From UBA3537 sp964219345 (lineage in GTDB: Bacteria > Bacteroidota > Bacteroidia > Flavobacteriales > Flavobacteriaceae), in NCBI GenBank assembly GCA_964219345.1, contig CAXPPN010000049.1:57007-121006 (forward strand): DNA of 64,000 nt, written 5' to 3'. Numbering within the stretch: position 1 is the stretch's first letter; every line of letters starts with the position of its first letter. A program made the translations under genes and the position numbers. This document shows positions 8,278 to 17,459 of the stretch, piece after piece. Below the pieces are notes generated by a model that did no database searches, was not told the origin of the DNA, and saw nothing but the letters and a program-made list of their open reading frames with translations.

Positions 8278-9007
8278 TATTTTTAAAAATTAAAATTAAA
8301 CGATCAGACGATTGTTCATTATATGGTTCTAGATTGTAATTTCCAAAACATTCTACAAAATTAAGGTTTGTTTTCGAAATCATATCAAAAAAATCTTGCT
8401 GATTAAATGCTCGAACACGTTCTTCATATTTTGAGATTTTGTTTCCGTCTTTTACGTGTATAGTTTTTGTAATAATTCCATCTTTAAAATTACGCTTTAT
8501 GTCAAATTGAACACCGTCAATTTCTACATTGTTTTGTGGCACCAAATGATTTATAACATAATTACTATTCATAAAGTCAATAACACCAATACCATCTTTT
8601 TTTAGACTATTTTTTATTGTTTTTATAACTTTAAAATTATCATCAATGGAATCAAAATAACCAAAACTTGTAAACATATTTAGGATAACATCATATTTAC
8701 TTTCAAGGGGTAAGCGCATATCATGAATCATAAATTTCAAACGTTCATTTTTGTTTTTGGAAGCTTCCAAAATACTTTGTGTTGATAGGTCAACACCAGT
8801 CACATTATAACCAAGTGAATTTAAAAAAAAGGAATGACGACCCTTTCCACAAGCCAAATCCAAAATGGTGTGATTTTTATTGATATTTAGGTAGGCTATA
8901 AGGTTTTTCAAAAACCTTTCAGCTTCTTTATAGTTGCGTTTTTTGTAAAGAATATGGTAGTACGGTGTACTAAACCAAGATTGAAACCAATTTTGTTGTT
9001 TTGTCAT
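8270..9007 (-). CDS. Class I SAM-dependent methyltransferase
   Basis: A 245-residue protein with a Rossmann methyltransferase core. Motif I is LDLACGKGRHSFFL (about 49-62), the acidic residue ending strand 2 lies in VTGVDLS, and motif IV region is YDVILNMFTSFGYF. The layout, including the N-terminal SWFSTPYYHILYKKRN segment, is that of small cytosolic methyltransferases common in Bacteroidetes that are annotated only generically. The substrate is unknown. It is the first gene of a unit with the ZIP transporter and diverges from the rRNA methyltransferase gene. Confidence 0.85.
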   Translation of the reverse strand: MTKQQNWFQSWFSTPYYHILYKKRNYKEAERFLKNLIAYLNINKNHTILDLACGKGRHSFFLNSLGYNVTGVDLSTQSILEASKNKNERLKFMIHDMRLPLESKYDVILNMFTSFGYFDSIDDNFKVIKTIKNSLKKDGIGVIDFMNSNYVINHLVPQNNVEIDGVQFDIKRNFKDGIITKTIHVKDGNKISKYEERVRAFNQQDFFDMISKTNLNFVECFGNYNLEPYNEQSSDRLILIFKNNV

Positions 9008-9027
9008 TTATTTCATGCTAACACCAA

Positions 9028-9035
9028 CAAAAATA
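9028..9035 (-). promoter_or_regulatory. -7 promoter box TATTTTTG (methyltransferase-zip unit)
   Basis: An exact TAnnTTTG match on the minus strand, 20 bp upstream of the methyltransferase ATG, forming a tight divergent pair with the box at 9039. Confidence 0.6.
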
Positions 9036-9038
9036 CTG

Positions 9039-9046
9039 TATTTTTG
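9039..9046 (+). promoter_or_regulatory. -7 promoter box TATTTTTG (rRNA methyltransferase)
   Basis: An exact TAnnTTTG match 20 bp upstream of the ATG at 9067. Only 3 bp separate it from the opposing box, so the two promoters probably exclude each other. Confidence 0.6.
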
Positions 9047-9066
9047 GCATCTATTACAAAAATTTA

Positions 9067-10233
9067 ATGAATACTGACTTTGAAATGGTTGCCAAAACAC
9101 TTTATGGTTTTGAGGAACTTTTGGAAAATGAATTGAAACAACTTGGTGCAAAACACATCGAAAAAGGAGTACGTCATGTTCGATTTGTTGGCGATAAGGG
9201 ATTTATGTATAAATGTAATTTAGGATTACGCACTGCTATAAAAATACTAAAGCCTATAGCAAAATTTAAAGTGAAGAACGAAACAGATCTTTACCAAAAA
9301 ATTAAAACTATACGTTGGGAAAATTACCTAAAAAGTAATGGTAGTCTGGCTGTTGGTGCTACACTCAGCGGCGATCGATTTACACATTCTCAATTTATTG
9401 CTTTAAAAACAAAAGACGCTATTGTAGATCGTTTTAGAGATCAAACTGGCCAACGTCCAAATGTAGATTTACGTTTTCCAGATTTGAAAATTAATATTCA
9501 TATTGATGGTGATTTTTGTAATGTTTCGTTGGATAGTTCCGGTGAATCACTTCACAAAAGAGGGTACAAAATAGCGACAAATATTGCACCCATAAACGAA
9601 GTTTTAGCTGCAGGACTAATCATGCTTTCTGGATGGGATGGACAAAGTGATTTTATGGATCCAATGTGTGGTTCAGGAACGCTTTTGATAGAAGCAGCAA
9701 TGATTGCTTGTAATATTCCTCCAAATCTTATGCGGAATGAATTTGCATTTGAACGTTGGGAAGATTGGGATGTAGATTTGTTTGAGAAAATTGAAGAATC
9801 TTTATTATCCAAAACTCGTGATTTTCATTATAAAATTTTAGGATTTGATAAATCTCCAAGCGCAGTAAGAAAAGCCATTGAAAATGTAAAAAATGCACAT
9901 CTCGATGAGTTTATTACTATAAAACATGAAGATTTCTTTAAAACTAAAAAAGGAGGAGAGGCACCCCTTCATATTGTTTTCAATCCACCCTACGGAGAAC
10001 GATTAAACCTAGAGATGGAAACTTTTTACAGTGATATTGGAAGTACTTTGAAGCACAAATACTCTGGAACTAATGCATGGTTAATTACTTCAAACTTAGA
10101 GGCATTAAAACATGTGGGATTACGCCCATCAAGAAAAATCAAAGTTTTTAATGCCAAACTTGAATCCCGATTAGTACTTTACAAGATGTACAGTGGAACG
10201 AAAAAAATCCACAAACAAAAATTAAATAATTAA
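9067..10233 (+). CDS. rlmL: THUMP-domain 23S rRNA guanine-N2 methyltransferase (RlmL-type)
   Basis: A 388-residue RNA methyltransferase. The N-terminal 160 residues form the ferredoxin-like and THUMP region (start ends in KTLYGFEELLENELKQLG; then SGDRFTHSQFIALKTKDAIVD). The catalytic domain has motif I MDPMCGSGTLLIEAAMIA and the target-base motif FNPPYGERL. In E. coli the equivalent domain is the N-terminal half of the fused RlmKL protein, which makes m2G2445 in 23S rRNA; this protein has only that half. The target position is inferred from homology. It converges with a small membrane protein gene, 4 bp apart. Confidence 0.88.
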   Translation: MNTDFEMVAKTLYGFEELLENELKQLGAKHIEKGVRHVRFVGDKGFMYKCNLGLRTAIKILKPIAKFKVKNETDLYQKIKTIRWENYLKSNGSLAVGATLSGDRFTHSQFIALKTKDAIVDRFRDQTGQRPNVDLRFPDLKINIHIDGDFCNVSLDSSGESLHKRGYKIATNIAPINEVLAAGLIMLSGWDGQSDFMDPMCGSGTLLIEAAMIACNIPPNLMRNEFAFERWEDWDVDLFEKIEESLLSKTRDFHYKILGFDKSPSAVRKAIENVKNAHLDEFITIKHEDFFKTKKGGEAPLHIVFNPPYGERLNLEMETFYSDIGSTLKHKYSGTNAWLITSNLEALKHVGLRPSRKIKVFNAKLESRLVLYKMYSGTKKIHKQKLNN

Positions 10234-10237
10234 GGTT

Positions 10238-10666
10238 CTATCTGAGTACACCTTGTTGTGACTTCTGTTTTGAAAAATAAATCAGAAATAGTGCTACTAT
10301 AAAAGTTACAATTGGAAGAATCATTTGTGACCCTGTCATTTCAATGTAATTTTGAATGAAAAAATTGTAAACGTGTTGTGCTACCAATGCTAAGAAAGAA
10401 ATAACAAACAGAAAATAGGCCCATTTTTTTCTAATTATAAGCCCAATTGCACCAAGAAAACCCCCAAATACTGCAACAGCAAAAGCAGCTGTTACCCAAG
10501 CAGGTACATTAGAAAAATAAAGTTGATTTTCTTCTGGTAACATTTTTAGAGCATCATCGCTTATATAGGCCTGACCTAGGTATGCAATAATTCCCATAAA
10601 ATTCCAAAAAAGAGCAACAATGGAAATTAGCCAATAGAGTGGGGTAGGTTTTGTAATTGTGTTCAT
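10238..10666 (-). CDS. Small four-helix membrane protein, function unknown
   Basis: A 142-residue protein with four hydrophobic segments (about 10-31, 55-77, 83-103 and 116-133) and a short basic C-terminus. I recognise no functional motif; similar short membrane proteins are common in Flavobacteriaceae. The gene is monocistronic, convergent with the rRNA methyltransferase and divergent from the helicase gene. The frame has normal codon use and is real; the role is unknown. Confidence 0.7.
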   Translation of the reverse strand: MNTITKPTPLYWLISIVALFWNFMGIIAYLGQAYISDDALKMLPEENQLYFSNVPAWVTAAFAVAVFGGFLGAIGLIIRKKWAYFLFVISFLALVAQHVYNFFIQNYIEMTGSQMILPIVTFIVALFLIYFSKQKSQQGVLR

Positions 10667-10760
10667 TTTATTTTGTTTTTGAGATTGATTATAAATCTAA
10701 TAAATTTTTAATAAACATAAAAAATCACATTTAAATTATTTGATAACTCAAAAAAGGGGT

Positions 10761-10768
10761 TATTTTTG
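10761..10768 (+). promoter_or_regulatory. -7 promoter box TATTTTTG (helicase)
   Basis: An exact TAnnTTTG match. The predicted start near 10773 falls on an in-frame TTG at 10774, so the ATG at 10792 is the better translation start for the helicase. Confidence 0.6.
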
Positions 10769-10791
10769 CAAAGTTGAACTTATACCAAACA

Positions 10792-12327
10792 ATGCTTACA
10801 TCATACGAAAAGGAAGAAAGAAAAGCAGGCAAAGAGCTCTATCAATATCAAAAAGGAGCAATACAAAAGATTTTTGAATGCTTTGAATCTGCTGATGACG
10901 ATTACCATCTATTATATCAATTGCCTACAGGAGGTGGAAAAACAGTAATTTTTTCAGAAATAGTTAGTCAATACCTAAAAACAAGAAACAAAAAGGTGTT
11001 GGTTATGACTCATAGAATTGAACTTTGCAAACAAACCTCTGCGGTTTTAAGTGAATTTGGAGTTAGAAATAAAGTTGTGGATAGCAAGGCTAACTTGGAT
11101 GACCAAGGCAATTATGATTGCTTTGTTGCCATGGTTGAAACCCTAAACAACAGATTAAAAGATGACAAATTAGATATTTCGGATATTGGACTAGTTATTA
11201 TTGATGAAGCCCATTACAATTCATTTACAAAACTTTTCAAGTTTTTTGAAAAATCTTTCATTTTAGGAGTTACGGCAACCCCACTGAGTTCAAATATTGA
11301 ACTGCCAATGACCGACAACTACAATGAACTTATTGTAGGCGAAAGTATTGAATCACTCATCGAAAATCGGTTTTTGGCTAAAGCCAATATGTATTCTTTT
11401 AATGTGGGTCTAACATCTTTGGTGGTTGGTGCAAACGGAGACTATACCGTAAAATCTTCTGAGGAATTGTATACCAACAATGAAATGCTCTCAAAACTTA
11501 TGGAAGCCTATCTCGAATGTTGTAAGGGTCAAAAAACGTTGATTTTCAATAATGGTATAAATACATCATTATATGTGTATGATATTTTTAATAGAGCGGG
11601 ACTACCCATTGCACATTTGGACAATACAACTTCAAAAAAAGAACGCGCTAATATTTTAAAATGGTTTAAAGTAACTCCGGGAGCTATATTAACTTCTGTA
11701 AGTATTTTGACTACAGGATTTGATGAACCTAGCGTTGAATCTATAATTTTAAATCGTGCTACAAAATCTTTGACGCTTTACTACCAAATGATTGGACGTG
11801 GGTCACGAATTTTTAAAGAAAAAGACAGTTTTAATGTTGTTGATTTAGGCAATAATTTCCACCGATTTGGTCCATGGGGAAGTACAAATCTTGATTGGCA
11901 TCGGATTTTCAAGTATCCAAGCCATTATCTCGATGGAATTTTGAGTGATGAAGACCTCGAAAATAATTTCAAATATGAAATGCCTGAAGAAATTAGGGCA
12001 TCTTTTTCAAATTCAGTAGAAGTTTACTTTGATATCAACAAGACTTACATAGAATCCATTAGACGCGGAGAATCTTCAAAAGTTGTTCTAAAAAGATCAA
12101 TTGAGCAACATGCAAAAATTTGTGTCGAAAATAGCGAAGATATTTTTGATGCTCTAGGATTGATAAAACTTTTGGAAGATGATATTGAATTTAGAATCAA
12201 TCGCTATTCCAAATGCATCAGCAAAAGCACACATAATTTTTTAGCGTGGTTAAAAGATGATTATAAGAAAAAATTACGCTCTTTTTTAAGACAAAATTTT
12301 GATGACATTAAATCTAATCTCAATTGA
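10792..12327 (+). CDS. Superfamily 2 DEAD/DEAH-box helicase (RadD/SSL2-like)
   Basis: A 511-residue helicase from the ATG at 10792 (an in-frame TTG at 10774 would add six residues but coincides with the predicted transcription start). Motif I is PTGGGKT (45-51), motif II DEAH (138-141), motif III is GVTATP, and motif VI QMIGRGSR. The fold is the two-RecA-domain core plus about 120 C-terminal residues of unassigned helical sequence. The family includes RadD-like DNA repair helicases; a nucleic-acid remodelling role in the cytosol is likely, but no nuclease or partner gene is present. The next gene begins 3 bp after the stop. Confidence 0.88.
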   Translation: MLTSYEKEERKAGKELYQYQKGAIQKIFECFESADDDYHLLYQLPTGGGKTVIFSEIVSQYLKTRNKKVLVMTHRIELCKQTSAVLSEFGVRNKVVDSKANLDDQGNYDCFVAMVETLNNRLKDDKLDISDIGLVIIDEAHYNSFTKLFKFFEKSFILGVTATPLSSNIELPMTDNYNELIVGESIESLIENRFLAKANMYSFNVGLTSLVVGANGDYTVKSSEELYTNNEMLSKLMEAYLECCKGQKTLIFNNGINTSLYVYDIFNRAGLPIAHLDNTTSKKERANILKWFKVTPGAILTSVSILTTGFDEPSVESIILNRATKSLTLYYQMIGRGSRIFKEKDSFNVVDLGNNFHRFGPWGSTNLDWHRIFKYPSHYLDGILSDEDLENNFKYEMPEEIRASFSNSVEVYFDINKTYIESIRRGESSKVVLKRSIEQHAKICVENSEDIFDALGLIKLLEDDIEFRINRYSKCISKSTHNFLAWLKDDYKKKLRSFLRQNFDDIKSNLN

Positions 12328-12330
12328 TTA

Positions 12331-12867
12331 ATGATAGCATATATTATAATCTTTATGTCTGTTTTCAACTTCACTCAAAATAAAAAAGTAATATTTGAAT
12401 TCGATAAATCGTGTAACATAGACGCATGGCAAGTCGTTGATGATGTTGTAATGGGAGGGAAGTCTAATAGTGAAATTTCATTAAATGAAGACGGCAATGG
12501 ATTTTTTAAAGGAACTGTTTCAATTGAAAATAATGGAGGCTTTTCTTCTATACGTTTAAATGTGAATAAAATTGAAACTACTTCAAATAAAACTATTTTA
12601 TTGAAACTAAAAGGCGATGGATCAGTATTTCAATTTCGTGTAAAAAGATCAAAATATGAACGTCATTCCTATATCTTTAACTTTAAAACTACTGGGGATT
12701 GGGAAACCATAGAAATTCCATTAGAAGAAATGACACCAAGTTTTAGAGGATTTAAATTAGATATTTCAAATTTTAATCAAGACGACATTCAACAAATTGG
12801 ATTTTTAAAAGCATCAAAGAAAAATACACCTTTTCGACTAGAAATTAAACATATTCATTTGAATTAG
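12331..12867 (+). CDS. CIA30 family protein
   Basis: A 178-residue protein with the CIA30 (NDUFAF1-like) beta-sandwich pattern: VVDDVVMGGKSNS near the N-terminus, the central NNGGFSSIRLN, and ETIEIPLEEMTPSFRG. In eukaryotes CIA30 helps assemble respiratory complex I; bacterial versions resemble carbohydrate-binding folds and their role is not settled. The N-terminus is hydrophobic (residues 2-14) and might be a weak signal peptide. It follows the helicase gene by 3 bp and is probably co-transcribed. Confidence 0.8.
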   Translation: MIAYIIIFMSVFNFTQNKKVIFEFDKSCNIDAWQVVDDVVMGGKSNSEISLNEDGNGFFKGTVSIENNGGFSSIRLNVNKIETTSNKTILLKLKGDGSVFQFRVKRSKYERHSYIFNFKTTGDWETIEIPLEEMTPSFRGFKLDISNFNQDDIQQIGFLKASKKNTPFRLEIKHIHLN

Positions 12868-12917
12868 ATTCAAAAATTTGCATATTAGCATAGTATTTAG
12901 CCCCTTCAAATCTTGCT

Positions 12918-13295
12918 ATGATCATAAAAAACTCAATAAAACCCTACCTATATTTTATTATTTCTCTTATTATCATCAATTTTTTTGGCTGTGATTTTAA
13001 TAAAAAACCAGCAACCTACAATTCAAAACTTCTAATAGGTTCTTGGTTAGATAGGAGCAAAGCAAAATTACATTTTACACTTCTTGAAAATGGTGTTGCC
13101 AAATCTGATAATATGGAAACATTAGTCTACAAAAGTTGGTCTGTACGTAACGATAGTCTATTTCTTAAAGTAAAAAGTATTGGAAACAGAACACATTTTG
13201 AAACTATAGAAGCTTATAAAATTGACACTCTAGATTCAAATACACTAGTACTTCACAATAAAAATTTCAAAATGTCCTACACTCGAAAAAAGTGA
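12918..13295 (+). CDS. Small lipoprotein, lipocalin-like, function unknown
   Basis: A 125-residue predicted lipoprotein: basic start, hydrophobic core (11-22) and lipobox NFFGC with Cys25. The mature part has the pattern of small beta-barrel lipoproteins (LLIGSWLDRSKAKLHFTLLENG at the start of the barrel, KMSYTRKK at the end). I cannot assign a function. It lies 50 bp after the CIA30 gene on the same strand. Confidence 0.7.
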   Translation: MIIKNSIKPYLYFIISLIIINFFGCDFNKKPATYNSKLLIGSWLDRSKAKLHFTLLENGVAKSDNMETLVYKSWSVRNDSLFLKVKSIGNRTHFETIEAYKIDTLDSNTLVLHNKNFKMSYTRKK

Positions 13296-13375
13296 TAATA
13301 ATTACAATAAATTTCAAGCATTGAACATCATATTTAATTTTTTATAAATTACTGATTTTCAATTATTTATGATGA

Positions 13376-13397
13376 TTTGAATTCAATTGAATTTAAA
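13376..13397. promoter_or_regulatory. Palindrome upstream of the ilv promoter, candidate operator
   Basis: The core AATTCAATTGAATT (13380-13393) is a perfect 14-bp palindrome and extends to 22 bp with one mismatched pair (TTT...AAA flanks). It lies about 45 bp upstream of the -7 box of the ilv operon, a position suited to a regulator. The surrounding 191-bp gap holds no leader ORF or hairpin. The AT-rich sequence makes chance palindromes more likely. Confidence 0.35.
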
Positions 13398-13439
13398 TCA
13401 TATTTATTAAATTAAAGTCTATTTGATTAATTGGTTATA

Positions 13440-13447
13440 TATTTTTG
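13440..13447 (+). promoter_or_regulatory. -7 promoter box TATTTTTG of the ilv operon
   Basis: An exact TAnnTTTG match. The predicted start near 13452 gives a 35-nt leader to the ilvD ATG at 13487, too short for an attenuator, and rules out an upstream in-frame TTG at 13445 as the ilvD start. Confidence 0.6.
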
Positions 13448-13486
13448 ATTAGGAAAAATTTTATTCGTCATTTTCTAACAAAAAAT

Positions 13487-15166
13487 ATGCAGACATTAAA
13501 CAAATTTAGTAAAGCAATTACTCAAGATCCTACACAACCAGCCGCACAAGCCATGTTGCATGCTATTGGTCTTGATCGATCTGATTTTGAAAAACCATTT
13601 GTTGGAATAGCAAGTACAGGCTATGAAGGCAATCCTTGTAACATGCATTTAAATGATTTGGCAAAATTGGTAAAGTCAGGAACTCAAAAAAAAGATGTAG
13701 TGGGGCTGATTTTTAATACCATAGGTGTAAGTGACGGAATTTCTATGGGAACACCGGGAATGCGTTTTTCATTGCCTTCTCGTGATATTATTGCAGATTC
13801 TATGGAAACTGTTGTTCAGGCCATGAGCTATGATGGAATGATTACAGTCGTTGGATGTGATAAAAACATGCCAGGAGCACTAATGGCAATGATACGAGTT
13901 AACAAACCTTCTATTTTGGTTTATGGTGGTACTATTGATTCTGGTTGTCATAATGGAAAAAAACTCGATGTTGTTTCTGCATTTGAAGCTTGGGGTAGCA
14001 AAGTTGCTGGAACAATGGACGAGAAAGAATTTCAGAATATCGTACAAAAGGCCTGCCCAGGTGCTGGAGCTTGTGGAGGAATGTACACTGCAAATACTAT
14101 GGCTTCTGCTATAGAAGCACTTGGTATGGCATTGCCGTTTAATTCTTCAAATCCTGCAACAGGAAAAGAGAAAAAAGAAGAAGCTATTGAAGCAGGGAAA
14201 GCCATTCGGTTGTTGCTCGAAAAAGATATAAAACCCTCAGATATCATCACAAAAAAATCACTAGAAAATGCCATAAGACTTATTACAGTTCTTGGAGGTT
14301 CAACAAATGCTGTACTGCACTTTTTGGCCATTGCAAGAGCTACTAATATTGAGTTTACATTACAAGATTTTCAACGTATAAGTGATGAAACCCCTTTCTT
14401 AGCAGATTTAAAACCAAGTGGAAAATTCCTTATGGAAGATGTTCATCGAGTAGGAGGTATTCCTGCAGTTTTAAAATATTTATTAGAAAATGGATTAATA
14501 CACGGAGATTGTTTGACCGTAACAGGAAAAACAATTGCAGAAAACCTTTCTGAAGTTAAAGGACTTTCAGAGGGACAACAAGTCATTAAACCTCTTGATT
14601 GTCCAATAAAAGTATCGGGGCATTTACGCATGCTGTATGGGAATTTAGCTACAGAAGGAAGTGTTGCAAAAATTACTGGAAAAGAGGGTTTACTATTTTC
14701 TGGAAAAGCAAAAGTATTTAATGGTGAATATGCTGCAAATGATGGCATTCGCGATGGACTTGTAGAAAAAGGTGATGTTGTTGTAATACGTTATGAAGGG
14801 CCAAAAGGGGGGCCTGGAATGCCTGAAATGCTTAAGCCAACAGCAGCAATCATGGGTGCTGGACTTGGAAAAGATGTGGCACTTATTACTGATGGTCGTT
14901 TCTCTGGTGGCACACACGGATTTGTTGTTGGTCATATAACACCAGAAGCACAAGATGGAGGCACAATTGCTTTAGTAGAAGATGGTGATACCATTACCAT
15001 TGATGCAGAAACCAATAGTATAACATTAGAAATTTCAGATAAAGAATTGCAAGAAAGAAAGCAACAATGGAAAGCACCAAATTTAAAAGTTTCTAGAGGA
15101 GTACTTTTCAAATATGCAAAAACTGTTTCTTCTGCTTCACAAGGATGTGTAACAGATGAATTTTAA
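13487..15166 (+). CDS. ilvD: Dihydroxy-acid dehydratase
   Basis: Dehydrates 2,3-dihydroxy-isovalerate and 2,3-dihydroxy-3-methylvalerate, the third common step to valine and isoleucine. From the ATG at 13487 the protein is 559 residues, the normal length. Iron-sulfur ligand cysteines are visible at Cys51 (EGNPCNMHL), Cys124 (VGCDKNMPG) and Cys196 (GAGACGGMYTANTM), and the C-terminal GRFSGGTHGFVVGH motif is intact. An in-frame TTG 14 codons upstream overlaps the promoter box and is rejected as start. It is the first gene of ilvD-B-N-C-A. Confidence 0.97.
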   Translation: MQTLNKFSKAITQDPTQPAAQAMLHAIGLDRSDFEKPFVGIASTGYEGNPCNMHLNDLAKLVKSGTQKKDVVGLIFNTIGVSDGISMGTPGMRFSLPSRDIIADSMETVVQAMSYDGMITVVGCDKNMPGALMAMIRVNKPSILVYGGTIDSGCHNGKKLDVVSAFEAWGSKVAGTMDEKEFQNIVQKACPGAGACGGMYTANTMASAIEALGMALPFNSSNPATGKEKKEEAIEAGKAIRLLLEKDIKPSDIITKKSLENAIRLITVLGGSTNAVLHFLAIARATNIEFTLQDFQRISDETPFLADLKPSGKFLMEDVHRVGGIPAVLKYLLENGLIHGDCLTVTGKTIAENLSEVKGLSEGQQVIKPLDCPIKVSGHLRMLYGNLATEGSVAKITGKEGLLFSGKAKVFNGEYAANDGIRDGLVEKGDVVVIRYEGPKGGPGMPEMLKPTAAIMGAGLGKDVALITDGRFSGGTHGFVVGHITPEAQDGGTIALVEDGDTITIDAETNSITLEISDKELQERKQQWKAPNLKVSRGVLFKYAKTVSSASQGCVTDEF

Positions 15167-15178
15167 TTTAAAATATTT

Positions 15179-16912
15179 ATGGACGTACAAACAAAATCAA
15201 AACAAAGCTATATAAATCAGCCCACCGAAAGAATTTCAGGTGCTGAAGCTGTGATTCGCTGTTTAATTGCAGAAGGTGCAGATACTATCTATGGATATCC
15301 TGGGGGGGCTATTATGCCTGTATATGATGAGCTTTTTAAGTATCAAGATCAAATACATCATGTCCTTACAAGGCACGAACAGGGTGCAACTCATGCTGCT
15401 CAAGGTTTTGCAAGAATATCAGGCAGAGTAGGTGTGGCAATTGCAACATCTGGACCTGGTGCTACAAATTTAATTACAGGAATTGCAGATGCTCAAATAG
15501 ACTCAACTCCAATGGTATGCATCACAGGACAAGTGCCCTCTCATCTTTTGGGAAGTGATGCATTTCAAGAAACAGATATTGTTGGGATTTCTACACCAGT
15601 AACAAAGTGGAATCATCAAATCACAACAGCAGAAGAAATTCCAGAAGTGATTGCAAAAGCATTTTATATTGCTAGAAGCGGTCGGCCAGGACCTGTTCTT
15701 ATAGATATCACAAAAGACGCACAGTTTGGAGAATTAGATTTTACCTACAAAAAATGTGAAGGGATAAGAAGTTATAATCCTATTCCTAAGGTTAACCCAA
15801 TACAGCTCAATGCAGCCGCAGAACTAATAAACAACGCTAAAAAACCATTAATTGTTTGGGGACAAGGTGTTATTTTGGGAGAAGCTGAAGAAGAATTTAA
15901 AGCTGTAGTTGAAAAATCTGGTGTACCTGCAGCATGGACTATCATGGGTGTTTCTGCAATTCCAACATCTCATCCATTAAATGTAGGTATGGTTGGTATG
16001 CATGGAAATTATGGTCCAAATATTCTTACAAACGAATGTGATGTTTTGATTGCAATTGGAATGCGGTTTGACGATCGTGTAACAGGAAAACTAAGCGATT
16101 ATGCAACACAAGCAAAAGTGATTCATTTTGAAATTGATCCTGCAGAGATTGATAAAAATGTAAAAACTGATGTAGCAGTACTTGGAAATGCTAAAGAAAG
16201 TCTAGCGCAAATTCTTCCATTATTAAATAAAAATACACATACAGAATGGCTGAAAAAATTTGAAGAATTATCAAAAATTGAATTTGAAAAAGTCATTAAA
16301 AATGATTTGCATCCAACCAAAGAAGGACTTACAATGGGAGAAGTTCTCAAAGAAATTAATGGGCAAAGTAAAGGAGAAGCAGCTATTGTTTCAGACGTTG
16401 GGCAACATCAGATGATTGCATGCAGATATGCAGAATTTAGCACCTCAAGAGGGAATATTACATCTGGTGGATTGGGAACAATGGGCTTTGCACTTCCAGC
16501 AGCTATTGGCGCTAAAATGGCTATCCCAGAAAGAGAAGTTGTGGCTGTAATTGGAGATGGTGGCTATCAAATGACTATTCAAGAGTTGGGTACTATTTTT
16601 CAAACCAAAGCAGCCGTAAAAATTGTTGTTTTAAACAATGATTTCTTGGGAATGGTTCGCCAATGGCAACAGTTGTTTTTTGATAAAAGATATGCTTCAA
16701 CAGTGATGACAAATCCAGATTTTGTAACTATAGCAAAAGGCTATCAAATTGAAGCTAAACGTGTTACAAAACGAGAAGAATTATCTGCAGCAGTTGAAGA
16801 AATGATGACTTCAAAAGAAGCATATTTTTTGGAAGTATGTGTGGAAAAAGAGGATAATGTATTTCCGATGATCCCCTCTGGCGCATCGGTATCAGAAATT
16901 AGATTAGAATAA
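15179..16912 (+). CDS. ilvB: Acetolactate synthase, large catalytic subunit
   Basis: Condenses two pyruvates, or pyruvate and 2-oxobutanoate, to acetolactate or acetohydroxybutyrate using thiamine diphosphate. The 577-residue chain has the three-domain ThDP-enzyme layout: catalytic Glu67 in RHEQGA, a central FAD-type domain, and the ThDP/Mg motif GDG at 459 ending with NN at 486-487. It begins 12 bp after ilvD and is followed 1 bp after its stop by its regulatory subunit ilvN, which fits tight co-translation of the complex. Confidence 0.97.
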   Translation: MDVQTKSKQSYINQPTERISGAEAVIRCLIAEGADTIYGYPGGAIMPVYDELFKYQDQIHHVLTRHEQGATHAAQGFARISGRVGVAIATSGPGATNLITGIADAQIDSTPMVCITGQVPSHLLGSDAFQETDIVGISTPVTKWNHQITTAEEIPEVIAKAFYIARSGRPGPVLIDITKDAQFGELDFTYKKCEGIRSYNPIPKVNPIQLNAAAELINNAKKPLIVWGQGVILGEAEEEFKAVVEKSGVPAAWTIMGVSAIPTSHPLNVGMVGMHGNYGPNILTNECDVLIAIGMRFDDRVTGKLSDYATQAKVIHFEIDPAEIDKNVKTDVAVLGNAKESLAQILPLLNKNTHTEWLKKFEELSKIEFEKVIKNDLHPTKEGLTMGEVLKEINGQSKGEAAIVSDVGQHQMIACRYAEFSTSRGNITSGGLGTMGFALPAAIGAKMAIPEREVVAVIGDGGYQMTIQELGTIFQTKAAVKIVVLNNDFLGMVRQWQQLFFDKRYASTVMTNPDFVTIAKGYQIEAKRVTKREELSAAVEEMMTSKEAYFLEVCVEKEDNVFPMIPSGASVSEIRLE

Positions 16913-16913
16913 T

Positions 16914-17444
16914 ATGGGAACAGAATTAAAGCAGTTTACAGTTTCTGTCTACGCAGAAAATAATGTTGGATTACTCAATAGAATCTCAGCAATATTTCAA
17001 AGACGCCATATCAATATTGAAAGCATGAACATTTCAGTTTCAGAAATTGAAGGTGTTTCACGTTTTATCATTTTGGTTAATATGACTGAAATCAATGTGA
17101 AAAAAATCATAGGACAAATTGAAAAGCAAATAGAAGTCATTAAAGCATTTTATCATACAGATGAAGAAACAATATATTTGGAGTCTTGTATGTTTAAAAT
17201 TAAATCTGATTTACTTTTTGAAGAACGACAAATTCAAAACATCATCAAAGAAAGTGATGCTAGAATTGTAACCGTTAACAGAGAGTTTTTTGTATTGGAA
17301 AAATCTGGTAGACGTCACGAAATAGAATTATTACACAGAGAATTAAGTGCTTTTGGCATCATGCAATTTGTGCGATCTGGGCGAATTTCTATAACTAAAG
17401 ATCAAATGAAAATTACTGAATTACTAACCGAATTTAAAAATTAA
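16914..17444 (+). CDS. ilvN: Acetolactate synthase, small regulatory subunit
   Basis: A 176-residue regulatory subunit of acetolactate synthase. The N-terminal ACT domain (about 8-80; VYAENNVGLLNRISAIFQRR and IESMNISVSEIEGVSRF) is the usual valine feedback-inhibition site. The C-terminal half carries the ALS_ss_C-type domain (about 95-165). The length matches the long IlvN/IlvH forms. It lies between ilvB and ilvC with 1-bp and 15-bp gaps. Confidence 0.95.
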   Translation: MGTELKQFTVSVYAENNVGLLNRISAIFQRRHINIESMNISVSEIEGVSRFIILVNMTEINVKKIIGQIEKQIEVIKAFYHTDEETIYLESCMFKIKSDLLFEERQIQNIIKESDARIVTVNREFFVLEKSGRRHEIELLHRELSAFGIMQFVRSGRISITKDQMKITELLTEFKN

Positions 17445-17459
17445 AACAAACTAATACTC

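Noticed and set aside
13445..13486. A 14-codon N-terminal extension of ilvD from TTG
   Set aside because: The TTG lies in the -7 box and before the predicted transcript start; the extension looks unlike IlvD.
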